DNA of 64,000 nucleotides from Silene latifolia (GCF_048544455.1 NC_133538.1:253690491-253754490), one strand, 5' to 3'. Counted from the stretch's first letter, positions 12,351 through 24,120 are shown. Notes: generated from the sequence alone by a model not told the origin. Translations and numbers: made by a program.

Positions 12351-13107
12351 GACGATTTTGGAACTGTAACAAATGAACATAATGAACATAGGGAGTCTAA
12401 TAAAATGAACCTGGTGTATGTGTAATGGGAGCCCTACGGTGATGCTAGGTTTTGGGTGAGTAGCGCCCTCACTTCAAAATCTTGGCCCCATGATACTTAA
12501 GCCAGTCACATGGTATGGGAACGTGGAGTCCGTGTGTATATGTGCGACGTGTATGTTAATTGTCTTTGTATATGGTTTGTTGAAAGCATGTTGCATGATA
12601 GTTGGTAGACATGTTGGTTGGGATCGTTGGAAAAGTATATGAGAATGATGAATGATATGGTAGAAAAACAAAGTAGTTCGTATATGATGATGTGTGATGA
12701 AGTGGATTTGTAATGTTGTTGTATTAGCAACATGGAAATAGGATTTGTAGTGTATGGGTGTGGTTTGTGTTATGAAAAGTTATGAAAATTTAAAACATGC
12801 GGGTAATACATGATTGAAAGTTGAATGTTAAATGAGCATGATAGATGGTAATGTTTGACTTTTGGTAAGTGGTAACATGAAGAATAGAGGTTCAATGATA
12901 TGTGTTTTATATAACGAATTGGATGAAAAGCATGATGGTTGTTTATAACGTGGCACTTGATAACACGAAGTAGATTATTTTGTTAATTGTATGAGGAGTC
13001 GCACAGATTTGAATGCGTAGTTGTAATCATAATGTTGAAATAATAATGAATGCATAGTACGTTAGGGTATGTGAGATAACATTCGGGTAGTATTCACGAG
13101 TCCGCAT
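12351..13107 (+). other. LARD leader
   Basis: Non-coding. The stretch near 12424-12475 (AATGGGAG..GGTTTTGGGTGAGTAG) is shared with 25447-25500, which ties the element beginning at 25254 to this family. Confidence 0.55.
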
Positions 13108-13376
13108 GACTCGATCGAGTGGGTTTGATTCGATCGAGTGGGTACTTGTCGTTATTTTGACCAGAATCGTGTTTTTGGGGCACTCGATCGAGTACCTCGG
13201 GCACTCGATCGAGCATGGGGTCACTCGATCGAGTAGCCGGGCTACTCGGTCGAGAAAGTCGAGATCGAAGGTCTGTTTGGGTTCGAGTCGGGGCACTCGA
13301 TCGAGCATGTTGGGCACTCGATCGAGTAGCCTCAACTCGATCGAGTAGGTTCCCAGTACTCGATCGAGTGGGGTCC
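13108..13376. repeat. Internal ACTCGATCGAG palindrome array
   Basis: About ten copies, most with the ATC centre, in two clusters. Regular copies are spaced 20-21 bases, as in the LTR. They create artificial open frames with LDRVP or TRSS repeats on both strands, which are not genes. Confidence 0.85.
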
Positions 13377-16300
13377 GTGCGAGTCATATGCGTATTTGGT
13401 CATATGTTTGTCTTTTGACATTCGTTGCATATTATGTTTAATTCAAAGGTGTTGTATTACTTCTTTATGCATTGTTTTACGTATGTGTTGGTCCTGAAGC
13501 GTAAGTTACCCAATCTTATGATGTAAAGAGTGGCACTATGATGAGTATGAGTTCGGTGGGGAGGACATGAGTTATATGTGATTATGATAGATGGTGGAAA
13601 AAGAAAAGGAAGATTGGTATAGTTTATTGAGGCATGGCGCACGTTTTGCGAGACGGGATGAGTGATATGATTGTGTGTTGAGTAATGTAAAAATAAGTGA
13701 ATATAGACAAGGGATGATGTGAGTATAATGAACGTGAGAATGAAAAGATTGAAAGTAAGAATGTGGATAGTGGCAGCTTGAGATGTGTAAAGAGTTAAGG
13801 AGGGAAATGGTTAGGAGTCGTGTGGGTTATGGATTTAGATAGTGAAAGTTCGTTTAAAGGGGTTGAGAAGAGTAATATATAGTGAACTTTGTGGAGACAT
13901 GTCGCGAGGTGTAGTTGTAGACAGTGAGTGAGTTTGGGAGGTTTATTAAAAGATGAAACTACTGTGTGAGTTCCTTGGGTAATTAACGGTATTAAATGAA
14001 TTCTGATTTCTAGAGATGTAAACAGGGAGATGCAATTGTTTGAACATTAAACGTTGGTTCTATGGATAGATTAGTGGCAAGTATGCGTGATAGCATAATA
14101 AGAGAAGATCCATGGGAAGAAAGAGTGAGATGATGTCGGTAGAAAATAATGGAACTGAGTTTTGGAGCAACGAAAGGGTAACTAGATTTCTAAAGAGTTA
14201 GCTAGAAGGAATAAGGAGTTGAACTATTAATTGGTATTATTGAGTGTAAAGAGAAAAGAAGGATAAAAGTAAGCTGAGGAAAATGTTCACCGAAGCTATG
14301 CGATATAAAGATAAGGAATCATCGAAATGTGTGATGGTATCACGAGGATGTTAGCTAAAGGTTAAATAGGAGTTTCAGGACAACATGATTGGTAATGAGT
14401 TTCGAGGAATTAAGGGAGTAAGAAGTTGGTGGAGCATTGGCACGATACGAGATATTTGGTGGAAAGTTGGATGACAATACAAATAAGTTAGCTTTGGGAA
14501 TAATGTTGAGGTAATTTTGTGGATGGGTTTGATGTTCGTTATTTGCAATATTAACCAAAAATAGGAGAAAAACCATGTTATTTTGATATGAGTGTAAGAG
14601 ATTTTATATACGAGCAGCGGTGGCATTGTGGTGTTATCACTAATGGTTAAGAGTGATGGAATATTAGAAAGGTAACAATTCTAAAGAGGTTGATTTGGTA
14701 GGGGACGATTGTTGTGTATGATTGTGAGAGGGTATAAGATGTGGTTAGATGAGGCGGACGCTATTAGTTGAATAGTGAAGATATGGTTATATTTGGCAGG
14801 AAGTGATGGTTGTGCGAATGGGGGAATATGTTATGAGGGGCATATGAGTTAAACTCGGGCAGCAGTAACCTTTTCGAGTGGTAACTTACGTGGTCAAGAT
14901 TGACTAGTTGGTTGTGATTACGGGTCTATGATATGTGTAAATGTTTGTGTGAGGTTCTGACCTCACAAGAAGTGGTATGGTGTGATAATTATAAAGTTGT
15001 TTTATGAATGTTCTGTAATATATATGTTGGGCACGGTAATTTAATTGAATGATATCCAAAAAGGTAATAACTTGATTGATTTGACATAGCTAGTTATAAT
15101 TTTATGTGTATTGATAACACATGTGTATCCCGGGAAATGGTAGAGATGATGTTCATGAGATGCTTATCTGTTTATCCATATAATATGTTGCGTGGTGATT
15201 TAATAAGGTGGATTTAAGTAAGTTTTTCTTGTCGAGAAGTTTATCTTTGAGTCAGTATTTATGGGAATTGTATGCAGTTGTGATGTCTATCGGTGTGGTT
15301 GTGGTGCCTCGGGTGGTGATCCGGGCACGGTACATAATGCTGTGATGCGGGTATTTTCGCACTACGGTGTGGTTGTTGGTGGCGGTGTTGTGATGCCGTC
15401 ACCGGTTGTGGTGGAGTAGGCGGGATGATTATGATTCGGGTTTCGAAAGTACATACCAGTTATACATAGATTGTTGTTTTGTTTGATGTTGCTCTCTGCG
15501 AGTTTCAGTTTGTGCTGATAGACAGTTGTCTTGTTTATTGATGTTTTCTTTACCAGGTTAAGTTGGGAATGAGGTAGAGTATGATATGAAATAGAGTTGT
15601 ATATGTTTCGTTGTTGTCATGGGATAGTGATAATCTGTTGATGGGACACGGTGGTGAGAGGTTGTTACGGTAATTTTGATCTTGTTTTCAGATGAGACAT
15701 CGGTAGACAGGGTAATGGAAAATGATTCGTGGAACATGTGTTGTAATGAGCTGAAAGCGGCAGGTAGTTCATAATCTTTTGTTGAGACAATGAGTGTAGG
15801 GTGTTGGGGAAATTAGTGTCATGTTAAGCTGTGTATGAATTTTGCGGTAATGAAAGAAGGAACTTGAGGATCTAGTGTGTGTGTACGTAACGAGTGCGGA
15901 CCGTGAGTTATGCTTCTAGGAGATAAGTGCCTTACGTAGAGAGGTATGTTGTTTGGCAGTAATAATGAAGAGTGGGTATGGTGATTTGCTACGAGTTTAT
16001 GGTATAGGTTAGGTCTTGTTTGCCGAATGAGTTGAGGAATGGGAAATGTTTATGTATGGGAGCCTTGGATATAAGAATGGTGAGTGTTTGGTTTATAGAC
16101 GGTTATCTTTGACATGTGGTGGTACAGAGGGTAATGAGATATAGATATGGTTTGGTATTAGTGAGTTACGAGGACGTAACATTTGTCTTAAGAGGAGTAG
16201 GATGCGATAAAACAGATTTTGATGGTTGTACATATGGTAATATATTCGGAAGTTGAGTCTTGATGTAGAATAAAAGATCGATTCGTGATTGTGGGTGATT

Positions 16301-16401
16301 TTATTAAAGGTCATGACCGTGCTTGTAGTAGCGTGATGTTTAGGAGTGTGAGAATATTTCGCTAGTGTTGACAGTTGGATGATGAGGTTACGAGTGTGAG
16401 T
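13377..16401 (+). other. C-poor non-coding core of the LARD
   Basis: No gene on either strand. The + strand is strikingly G-rich and C-poor: 13681-13740 has 16 G and 2 C, 14161-14220 has 17 G and 5 C. From about 16165, similarity to the segment after Tekay pol appears. The origin of the rest is not clear to me. Confidence 0.6.
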
Positions 16402-16440
16402 AAACTTCGAGGACGAAGTTCCTTTTAAGGGTGGTATAAT
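16402..16440 (+). repeat. Duplicated polypurine-tract module
   Basis: AAACTTCGAGGACGAAGTTC is followed by CTTTTAAGGGTGG and then a TGTAACATTCC start. This parallels the true module at 16726-16761 (AACTTCGGGGACGAAGTTC, CTTTTAAGGAGGGAAGAC, then the LTR) but leads into different sequence. Confidence 0.6.
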
Positions 16441-16761
16441 GTAACATTCCGTTTGATGTCCATGAGTGTCTTGGTGTTGGATTTGATAGTTGATGATATT
16501 ATGGAGCTAGCAGCATTAGAGGATGGTAGTTGGTTATGTATGGAGTCGGTATCATGAGAGATATATGTGGTAGATACGGTTTAGTGAGTCATGTTGTGGA
16601 AGTAAACATAGTTGGTGGAGTGGGTGTTAAGAGTTCATGTTCTATGTTCGGTCGAGTTCTTGAGTCCTTAGCTAAGTTGTGGTGTCTTGGTCGAGTCAGT
16701 ATGGTTGTTTTTATGTATGGGTTGAACTTCGGGGACGAAGTTCCTTTTAAGGAGGGAAGAC

Positions 16762-18008
16762 TGTAATACTCCGTATTTATAAGTCTTGGGGTACTCTATC
16801 GAGTAGCCCTTACTCTGTCGAGTAAGGGTAGGTTGCGAGATAAAATAGTTTCTGACCTGTTGGGTACTCGATCGAGTAGCTGGGGTACTCGATCGAGTAA
16901 GGGGGTACTCGATCGAGTACCTTGGGTACTCGATCGAGTGTCCGGTTTTACGGGGAGTTTTCTCGGGTTTTGTTAATTATGCGATTAAGGTATTTAAACA
17001 TATTCGTCATTGTTTTAATTCACTTTTACAAAACCTAAAACCCTGTTTAAGAGAGAAAGCAACGATTCATCTTCCTAATCGCATCCTTAGCAATTCCCGG
17101 AGTTCAAAGCGGTCGAGTTCTTGTGGTTATCCATATCGTTGAGTTCCCCTGCGTCGAGGGAGGAGAATTCGTAGAGGAGCCGTTTTGATCTGTTTGAGAT
17201 ACCGTCTGCGTGTTGTGCTTTCGGGTAGGATTTCCTACTCATTATTAGTCCCATAATGGGATATTGGTGATGTCTTTGTAGTTAGTTGTTTGATATGATG
17301 ATTGTGATTGTGATTGTGATTGTGATTGTGATTGGTTTCTATGGCTCTCGAGATGCGTTCTCGGATGAGTGGGGTCACTTGCGGGAGTGATCTCACGCCC
17401 TAGTTTCGCCCTTCGTGGAACCCGCCACGGAAGGGGATGTGCACATTAATGGGACGGGGTTATCGCTCGTATGATGAGCGGGGCTTAGGTGGGAACGGCT
17501 GCGGTCCCCCACTTTGGCGGTGTTGGGTCCGGGGATCGATCGTATTGAGACGATGGGAGTTGGTGGTGTGTGTGTGTGTGTGTGTGATTCAAATTGTCTG
17601 TTTATCTTATTGTTGATATATGTATTGAATTGTGTGATTAGTACCGACCCCGTTTAAATGTTTTAAAAACTGTGGTGATCCATTCGGGGTGGTGAGTGAG
17701 ATTATTGAGCAGTGTGATATGACGCGTATGGGATAGCCGGGATGAGTCATCACGTGGCTGTTAGAAGTCTTCCATTTGTGTCGACATTTAAGTCTAGTAG
17801 CTTTGATAGTTTTAGTCAGAGACCGCTTGAGAACCTTGTAATTCCTTTTATTAGTTTTGGTTTGAACATGTAATCACTTAATCTATAATTACTTTAAAAG
17901 TACGTTTCTTTATTGTCTTATGATATTCAGTACCTCGGGCAACCGAGATGGTAGTATCCTTATACCTGAGTGGTCCTGGTAAGGCACTTGGAGTATGGGG
18001 GTGTTACA
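16762..18008 (+). repeat. 3' LTR of the LARD
   Basis: 1247 bases, starting TGTAATACTCCG and ending GTGTTACA, followed directly by the target duplication CTTGA. It carries the same palindromes, (GATTGT) run and GT run as the 5' LTR. Confidence 0.9.
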
Positions 18009-18013
18009 CTTGA

Positions 18014-18424
18014 GACTACTATTAAGTTATTAGATATAATATTTAAAATATGATATTTAGCTAATTGCAGTATTAAACTATATTCTATATTATTCTTATG
18101 TTAATTTTTATTAAACATTTTTTCTATATTATTCTTTGTGTTAATTTTTAATTTTCTTTTAAGTGTTTTTAGAAAGTTCGAGCTGACAGACATATTATGT
18201 TGTGAATTATCACATTGAATAATCCGTATAAAACTGGTGATTATGAATATATCTATGTTTTTTTTCTGTAGTATATCGAAGTTTTCATATATATAAATAA
18301 ATACGAATATTAAGAAATAATCTTCTAATTCCAATAGAAAACTTGGAAAAAGTAATTTTAAAATAATAAGTGTACTAATATTAAAAAAAATTCTAATTCT
18401 GATAGGAAAATTGTAAATGATTAA
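18014..18424. other. AT-rich DNA with 'CCTAATTCTAATAGGAAAA' repeats
   Basis: Non-coding. The words (T)TCTAATTC(T/C)(A/G)ATAG(G)AAAA recur here and resume right of the Helitron at 22446-22610. A stretch TTTAAGTGTTTTTAGAAAG (18150-18176) has a close copy at 22585-22605. This is the sequence the Helitron split. Confidence 0.5.
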
Positions 18425-18446
18425 TCAATATATATAACTAAAGGAG

Positions 18447-18760
18447 GCTTTTTTTTCTAATTATACTATTAGCATTAGAATTAGGGGATAATTATTTATT
18501 TATAATTTTTCTATTATTATTAGGAATATAATTTTCCTATTAGAAATGAGAATTAATTAATTATTTTACCATTTTCCTATAAGAAATAGGAAAAAAAATA
18601 ACAATTTATTATGGCTTTTTTCCTAATTATACTATTAGAATTAAGAGATAATAATTATTTTAATTTTTTTTATTATAATTAGGAATATGATTTTCCTATT
18701 AGAAATGAGAATTAATTAATCATTTTACAGTGTATTGTTAGAAACAGGAAATAAATTAAT
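18447..18760. repeat. Tandem repeat of about 166 bp near the Helitron 5' end
   Basis: Two diverged AT-rich units start at GGCTTTTTT (18447 and 18613) and share CTAATTATACTATTAG, TTAGGAATAT and TTTTCCTATTAGAAATGAGA. Confidence 0.7.
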
Positions 18761-21138
18761 TATCTAGAATTTATTAATATTAAAAAATTATTCATTAATA
18801 TTTGTTCACTTTTTATTAAATTAGAAGGAAAAAATAATATATTTATAATATCCAATTTTATAACAACTTTCGATTAAATAATGAGGTATTATGAGGCTAA
18901 AAGGCCCTAGGCCGAACTGGGTTGTGACAAATGTGCATGCATAATACATACTACATGGAAAGTACTCATGAAAAGAGTAAAATGAATGCTGAAATATGCC
19001 CCTAATAATGCCCCCTATGCCTTTTGTTATTGCTAATGTCATATTTAATTATACATAATACGAAGTTTATTTTTCAAATGTCATTGTATTTCTCCTACTA
19101 ATTTTAAAGTTATTTCCCCCCACAATACACTTCAACTTCTATTGATAATTTATTATTATATTATTTACATTCATTTGTCATTATATAAAAGTATATTAAT
19201 CAAAATTCAAATAAGATATTCACAAATTATTGATAAGTACAAAGTTTGATATCTATTTTTCAAGGAGTAATAAAAGATAAAGAAAGTTGCTACTAATTTG
19301 CGAATCCAAATATCATATTATGACAAATGAGTAAATGTTTTGAAAAACTTTATTGTGCGATTGTTTTACAATTTAATGTAAAAATGGTACCACGAGTAAT
19401 AAAATAGATTTGAATGAGGCTCAAAGGTAAATTAGATACACTTATTATAGAAATATGTATGAGGTTAAGATTCAATTCAAGCAACGATCAACATTAAAAA
19501 AAAAGCCATAAAAAACACATAAAAGGGTAAGAGTAGTCTTTCCCTAACATAGTGAAGACCGTCCCTCTCAAGCTTTTCTTCTGACAAATTTACATGCATA
19601 AAAAACGGTATTATTCAATTATATGGAGCAAACTAATTACTGTTGATGCTATATATATACTTTTTTTTTTGTAAATTGAGCGCATCATCACTATAATATA
19701 GGGAGAGATACGAATTGGGGAAGGGTGAGACATATTCGTCATGCATAATACGATGCTTTAACCATCTTTAGGTAAAAATATAAAAAAAAATGAAAAAATT
19801 TAAACGTAAAAGGGGGTCACGTACTTGCAACCTCTTCTATAGTTCTCTGCCGCATTAATATTCTCATGAAGTCTATGACATTTATTTCAGATTAATAAAA
19901 AATTATTATACTGCTTTGTACAATTTGTGATTTATAACTTTTAGCTAACTTATTTGAACTTGCTTAAATTTATATATTTTAAGTGAAGAATATTAATTAT
20001 AAATATGATAAAGATAAAGTTTGACCTTTAATTTCCTCAGAGATAAAAAAACTCAACTTTTATTTTCTTATAATATACTAATTAAAGGTCATAATGTAAA
20101 AAGAAAATTACACCATAATCTACTATGACAATATGTCGATGATCAACACTCAAAATAGCACATTTGTTATTTAAATAGTGTAAAAACTCTCAAAATGCTA
20201 AAAAAAATGTTCAATCTGTCGTTATCAAACAAAACCTAAGTTTTTGCATTTGTTTTTGTCATGTTCAACTTATTCTCTACGGGATGTAAAAATGATGAAG
20301 TTCAGAAAGTAGTGGTTAGTTTTCTGTTGGTTAGATGGACTTTTCAAGAGAGAGATGAAAGCTTTGCATTTTAGAACAATGTATGTGTGAACCGAAGGGA
20401 TTAAGTTGTGGGCTAAAGGTTGTTTCGAGTGGGAATGAGGTTGATTGCGGTGAGTTGGTTGACTATAGTTTTTCTTTACTAGATCTAGAAAGGGGATAAT
20501 AATTATGAGATAATAAAATTTGAAGAAAAAAGAACAATAAAAATGAGATGGAGGTAGTAATATTTATTTATGCAAAATGAAATAAATAGAAAAGTTCGTT
20601 TATATATATAATATTCAAACTTATTCAGTTTACAAACATAGTACACAAACACTTTGTTTGAGTATCTAGAATGGAGGTAGGGGAGGGGAGGAGAAAAGAC
20701 TAGGAGGGGAAAGGGAGAGAGATAAGAGGGAAGATTGCTTCTTAAAATTTTCTTTGTTGAAGGAGAAATAAATTGTGTTCGATAAGGGAGACAAGGATAC
20801 ATATCATCTGGAGTAAAGATTGGTGTTTCATGGAGCTGAATGTGATTTATGACTTCTTAGATGTAAAACGTGGCAGAAAGGTAGTGATAGTGGTAGTGGA
20901 TTGGAGGTTGTTTCAAGTAGTAAGAACTAATCACAGTGGCTGATGTTTTATTTTGCGGTTAAATTAGTGGGATGGAGGGAGGGTGCATTTGTGAAGGGTG
21001 ATGAGTTTAACGAGGATAGTGAAAATAAATAAGGTTATAGGTAACATGAATAATAACAAGAAACCTCAAAATATCATACTGATAAACTTAATCTTGACCC
21101 CATCAATTCAAATTAAAGTAAAATCTTAATTCTAACAA
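18761..21138. other. AT-rich Helitron interior
   Basis: No gene seen. Open frames at 18821-19042 and 20503-20802 lack domains and are AT- or pyrimidine-driven. Confidence 0.5.
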
Positions 21139-22252
21139 CATTGCCGAGAGCAAGGGTTAGTTTACCTTGGATTGTGGATTTTTCAAGAAGTAGGGGTTTA
21201 GTTTTTCACTTGGTTCGATAAATTTGAGAGAAGTTTCGAAAACAAGGATCGATCTTTCAAGGGATGAGATTGTTTTAGATCATGTGTGTGAATAGGGAAG
21301 ATAATTAGGAGTATGCGTGAAGGATTTTATTTCAAATGAGAGGATGGGGGGCAAGACTATTGTTGGGGGTTTCATAAGCAGCCCCAGCCATGTAGTATTG
21401 TGTTGGAATTTGGTTCACATTCAAAGGTACGTCTATAGTTTGACCGGGAGCTATAACATTCAACTACCTGTAAATGTTTTTACGTAACTACCATTTGACC
21501 CAACAATGATTAAATTATGGTTGTTATTCTAAAGAAGGAGATTTGTTGCATCATTGAGTTGATTATGCAAAGTAGATATTATTATTTTCCTTGACCAATT
21601 GAAAAACAAACAGGTATTAATGAACAAAATCTAAAAACTCGTAGTCCCATGTATCATATATATAAACTTCATATTGGTTTTATTTTCCTAAAAAAACAAC
21701 ATTGTCGAGAGCAAGGGTTAGTTTCCATTGGGTGGTGGATTTTTCTAGAAGTAGAGGTTTAGTTTTTCACTTGGTTGGATAAATTTGAGATAAGTTTTGG
21801 AGACAAGGATCGGTCTTTTAATGGATGAGATTGTTTTAGATCATGTGTGTGAATAGGGAAGAAAAATAGGGGTCTGCTTGAAAGATTTTGTTTCAAATGA
21901 AAAGATGGGGACCAAGACTATTGCTATAGGGGGGGTCGTAAGCAGTTCTAGCCATGTAGTATTGCGTCGGAATTCGGTTCACATTCAAACGTATTTCTAT
22001 AGTTTGACTGGAAGATATAATATTCTAACTACCTCTAAATGTTTTTACATAATTACAATTTGATCCAGCAATGATTAAATTATAGTTGTTATTCGAAAGA
22101 AGATTTGTTGCATAATTGAGTTGATTATGCAAAGTAGATATTATTGTTTTCCTTGACCAATTGAAAAACAAACAGGTATTAATGAACAAATTCTAAAAAC
22201 TATCAGTCCAAGTATCATATATATAAGTTTCATATTGATTTTATTTTCCTAT
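21139..22252. repeat. Direct tandem duplication, period 561 bp
   Basis: ACATTG(C/T)CGAGAGCAAGG begins at 21138 and again at 21699. Both copies run through the same landmarks (GATCATGTGTGTGAATAGGG, AGCCATGTAGTATTG, TTGACCAATTG, ATATTG.TTTTATTTTCCTA) to 21690 and 22252. The second copy has a few substitutions and small indels. It lies close to the Helitron 3' end. Confidence 0.85.
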
Positions 22253-22585
22253 AAAAAGTATTTTATTAATCAAACACTATTTTATTCTTATGTCAATATT
22301 ATGTTAACGGGAATTATTTGTTGGTCATGCGGCATACATAAAATCTTAGACATGAACGATGTACTATATGTCTATATTCCTTTTTATTGTGAAATTTATC
22401 ACACATTAGTTTAATATCCGTGCAATGCACAGGCAAGAAAACTAGTGATTTCCTAATTCCAATATAAAAAGTGTAAGTAATTAATTTTAAATTTTATTTT
22501 TCTAATTCTAATAGGAAAATTGTAAATGAGTAATTATTTCCTAATTCTAATAGAAAAATTGTAAGTAATTAATTTTAAAATTTAT

Positions 22586-22975
22586 TTAAGTGTTTTTAAA
22601 AAGTTGGAGACTACCACATCGCTCGAAAAAAACCTCAAAGGGCATTGCCATTTCCTCTACCATATCCCTATAAGGATTGTCAGAGGGCATTGCCATTTCC
22701 TCTTCCTCAACGGGGAATTTCTCTCCGTGACACACCCAATCATAATAGTTGTCACAAAAACCCTTTAGACCAAGGTGTTTTCGTACTTCTTGTTCAACTA
22801 AAAACTTTTTATTTTTGCACTTACTACATGGACACCTAATTTCTTTATTTCTAATGAATTCGTCTTGTTGCTTAACATAATCAATGAATTTATTAACCCC
22901 TATTACAAATTCCTTCCTTAATTTTTTATTGGAATCCAACCTTTCATACATCCAGTTTCGTTCTAATCTCTTCAT
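22586..22975 (-). pseudogene. CACTA (En/Spm) transposase, N-terminal transposase-associated domain only
   Basis: The minus-strand open frame of 129 residues begins MKRLERNWMYERLD, followed by KEFVIGVNKFIDYV, a RCPCSKCKNKK cysteine pair and VRKHLGLKGFCDNYYDWVCHGE. The WMY start, the CPC..C.N box and the KHL..GF...Y..W..HGE run are hallmarks of the transposase-associated domain of plant CACTA transposons (Pfam Transpos_assoc, from memory). The C-terminal part repeats EEMAMP twice and then runs into unrelated sequence. The catalytic DDE region that should follow at lower coordinates is absent. The matching 5' terminus of the same element lies at 24440-24825 on the same strand. I read this as the first coding exon of a 3'-truncated CACTA element. 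Confidence 0.8.
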
Positions 22976-23059
22976 TGCAAATCTACATATATATTAGTAA
23001 ATAAAAATTATTAATAAAAATGGTAAGAGCATTCATAAACTTATCTTTGAATTTTTCAT

Positions 23060-23060
<1 letters not shown>

Positions 23061-23156
<96 letters not shown>

Positions 23157-23157
23157 C
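23061..23157. repeat. (CAA)n microsatellite
   Basis: About 32 uninterrupted CAA units. It generates poly-Asn and poly-Val frames that are not proteins. It sits between the CACTA coding piece and the inverted repeat. Confidence 0.95.
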
Positions 23158-23214
23158 CACAACCTGCAAAAAAATACTTTTCAAAAGATTGGGGTCCTTA
23201 TCTCTCCAACCTAA

Positions 23215-23460
23215 ACCCATCTTTGAATCTTTCATACCATTAGTAAATACCCAATTTTTTTCTTGATTGTAATGAGACAAAAATTCGGCAAAGACTTCCT
23301 TACAGTTCTCCAAATACATTATTTAGAATGAATTCTCACTCTACATATGTATTCGGAGAACATTAAAGGAAATGTCAACCAAATTTTGTCTCATAACAAT
23401 CAAGAAAAAAATTGAGTATTTACCACCTAAATGGCATAAAAGATTCAAAGACAGTCCCAA
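23215..23460. repeat. Imperfect inverted repeat, arms of about 110 bp
   Basis: The left arm (about 23215-23325) contains AATTTTTTTCTTGATTG and ATGAGACAAAA; the right arm (about 23345-23460) contains their reverse complements in mirror order (TTTTGTCTCAT, CAATCAAGAAAAAAATT). The arms end at CTTTGAATCTT and AAGATTCAAAG. Roughly 20 bases separate them. A transcript could fold into a long hairpin. Confidence 0.75.
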
Positions 23461-24120
23461 AACGGGGACTATTCAAGAATTACACCTAATGTGTAATCCC
23501 TGAACGGGTACTAGGTCATAAATATATTAACAATCAAAGATACAAAACAATATGATTTCACAAAAACACAACCATAGGATAAATTAATATTTGTAAAAAA
23601 ATACATATGACAAAATTTGGCTAAACTAAGCAAAAGTAGAGTAAGCATAGTAAAATTGGTTAAAACATCCTAAATTGGTTTTTAGCTAAACTAAACTACC
23701 TTAATAATCCTAAACATTATAAATTGGATTTTAATTAACTAAATTATTTTAACAATCCTAAATTTAATTAAATTAATCGATCTCAAAATGATTTAAACAT
23801 CCTAAATTGGCTTTTAACTAAACTAAACTGCCCTAATAATATTAAATATCCTAAATTGTATTTTAATTAAACTAAATTATTTTAACAATCCTAAACTTAA
23901 TTAAACAAATTATTATAAGCATCCTACACTAATTACTCAAGCATCCTAAATTAGCATCCTAAATTATCCTAAACTAAGCATCCTAAATTAATCAAGCATC
24001 TTAAACTAAGCATCCTAAATTAGCATCCTAAATTATTCTAAGCATCCTACACTAACCATAATTAATCAAAATAATAACCATAAAACAACCCTAATTAATC
24101 AAAATAAGAAAATTAAGTAA
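23461..24120. repeat. Degenerate minisatellite (CATCCTAAATTA family)
   Basis: Short words such as CATCCTAAATTA, AATCCTAAAC and TTTTAACTAAACTAAA recur many times between 23660 and 24060. No gene. Confidence 0.7.

Larger units (their letters stand above)
11103..18008 (+). mobile_element. Complete non-coding LTR retrotransposon (LARD), Tekay-related
   Basis: Two direct LTRs (11103-12337 and 16762-18008) both start TGTAATACTCCG and end GGGGGTGTTACA. The element is bounded by an identical 5-bp target duplication CTTGA (11098-11102 and 18009-18013). A Met-tRNA-type primer site follows the left LTR and a polypurine tract precedes the right one. The 4.4-kb interior has no frame with gag, protease, RT, RNase H or integrase similarity, so it needs enzymes in trans. 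Its LTR ends and the segment just before the 3' LTR match the Tekay chromovirus at 44563-50883: 16165-16205 resembles 49308-49345. That chromovirus family is the obvious helper candidate. Its boundaries are about as certain as sequence alone allows. Confidence 0.9.
18425..22445 (+). mobile_element. Helitron, non-autonomous, both termini visible
   Basis: The 5' end is TCAATATATATAACTAAAGG, preceded by A. The 3' end has the hairpin CCGTGCAATGCACAGG, a short spacer and CTAG, followed by T. This is the A-TC...CTAG-T arrangement of rolling-circle transposons. Joining the two flanks gives a sequence that matches an uninterrupted paralogous repeat at 22513-22550 at about 35 of 38 positions, an internal empty site that fixes both ends. 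No Rep/helicase is encoded in about 4.0 kb, so it is non-autonomous. The interior holds two sets of tandem duplications and otherwise AT-rich non-coding DNA without gene fragments that I recognise. Confidence 0.8.

Noticed and set aside
11207-13376. CRISPR-like regular repeats
   Set aside because: 12-bp palindromes with 8-9 base low-complexity spacers inside plant LTR elements are not a CRISPR array.
13027-13418. Overlapping open frames with LDRVP and TRSS repeats on both strands
   Set aside because: They are translations of the ACTCGATCGAGT palindrome array. Similar frames appear wherever the array occurs (11174, 25168, 25883, 44578).
23020-23319. Poly-Asn and poly-Val proteins
   Set aside because: Produced by the (CAA)n microsatellite.
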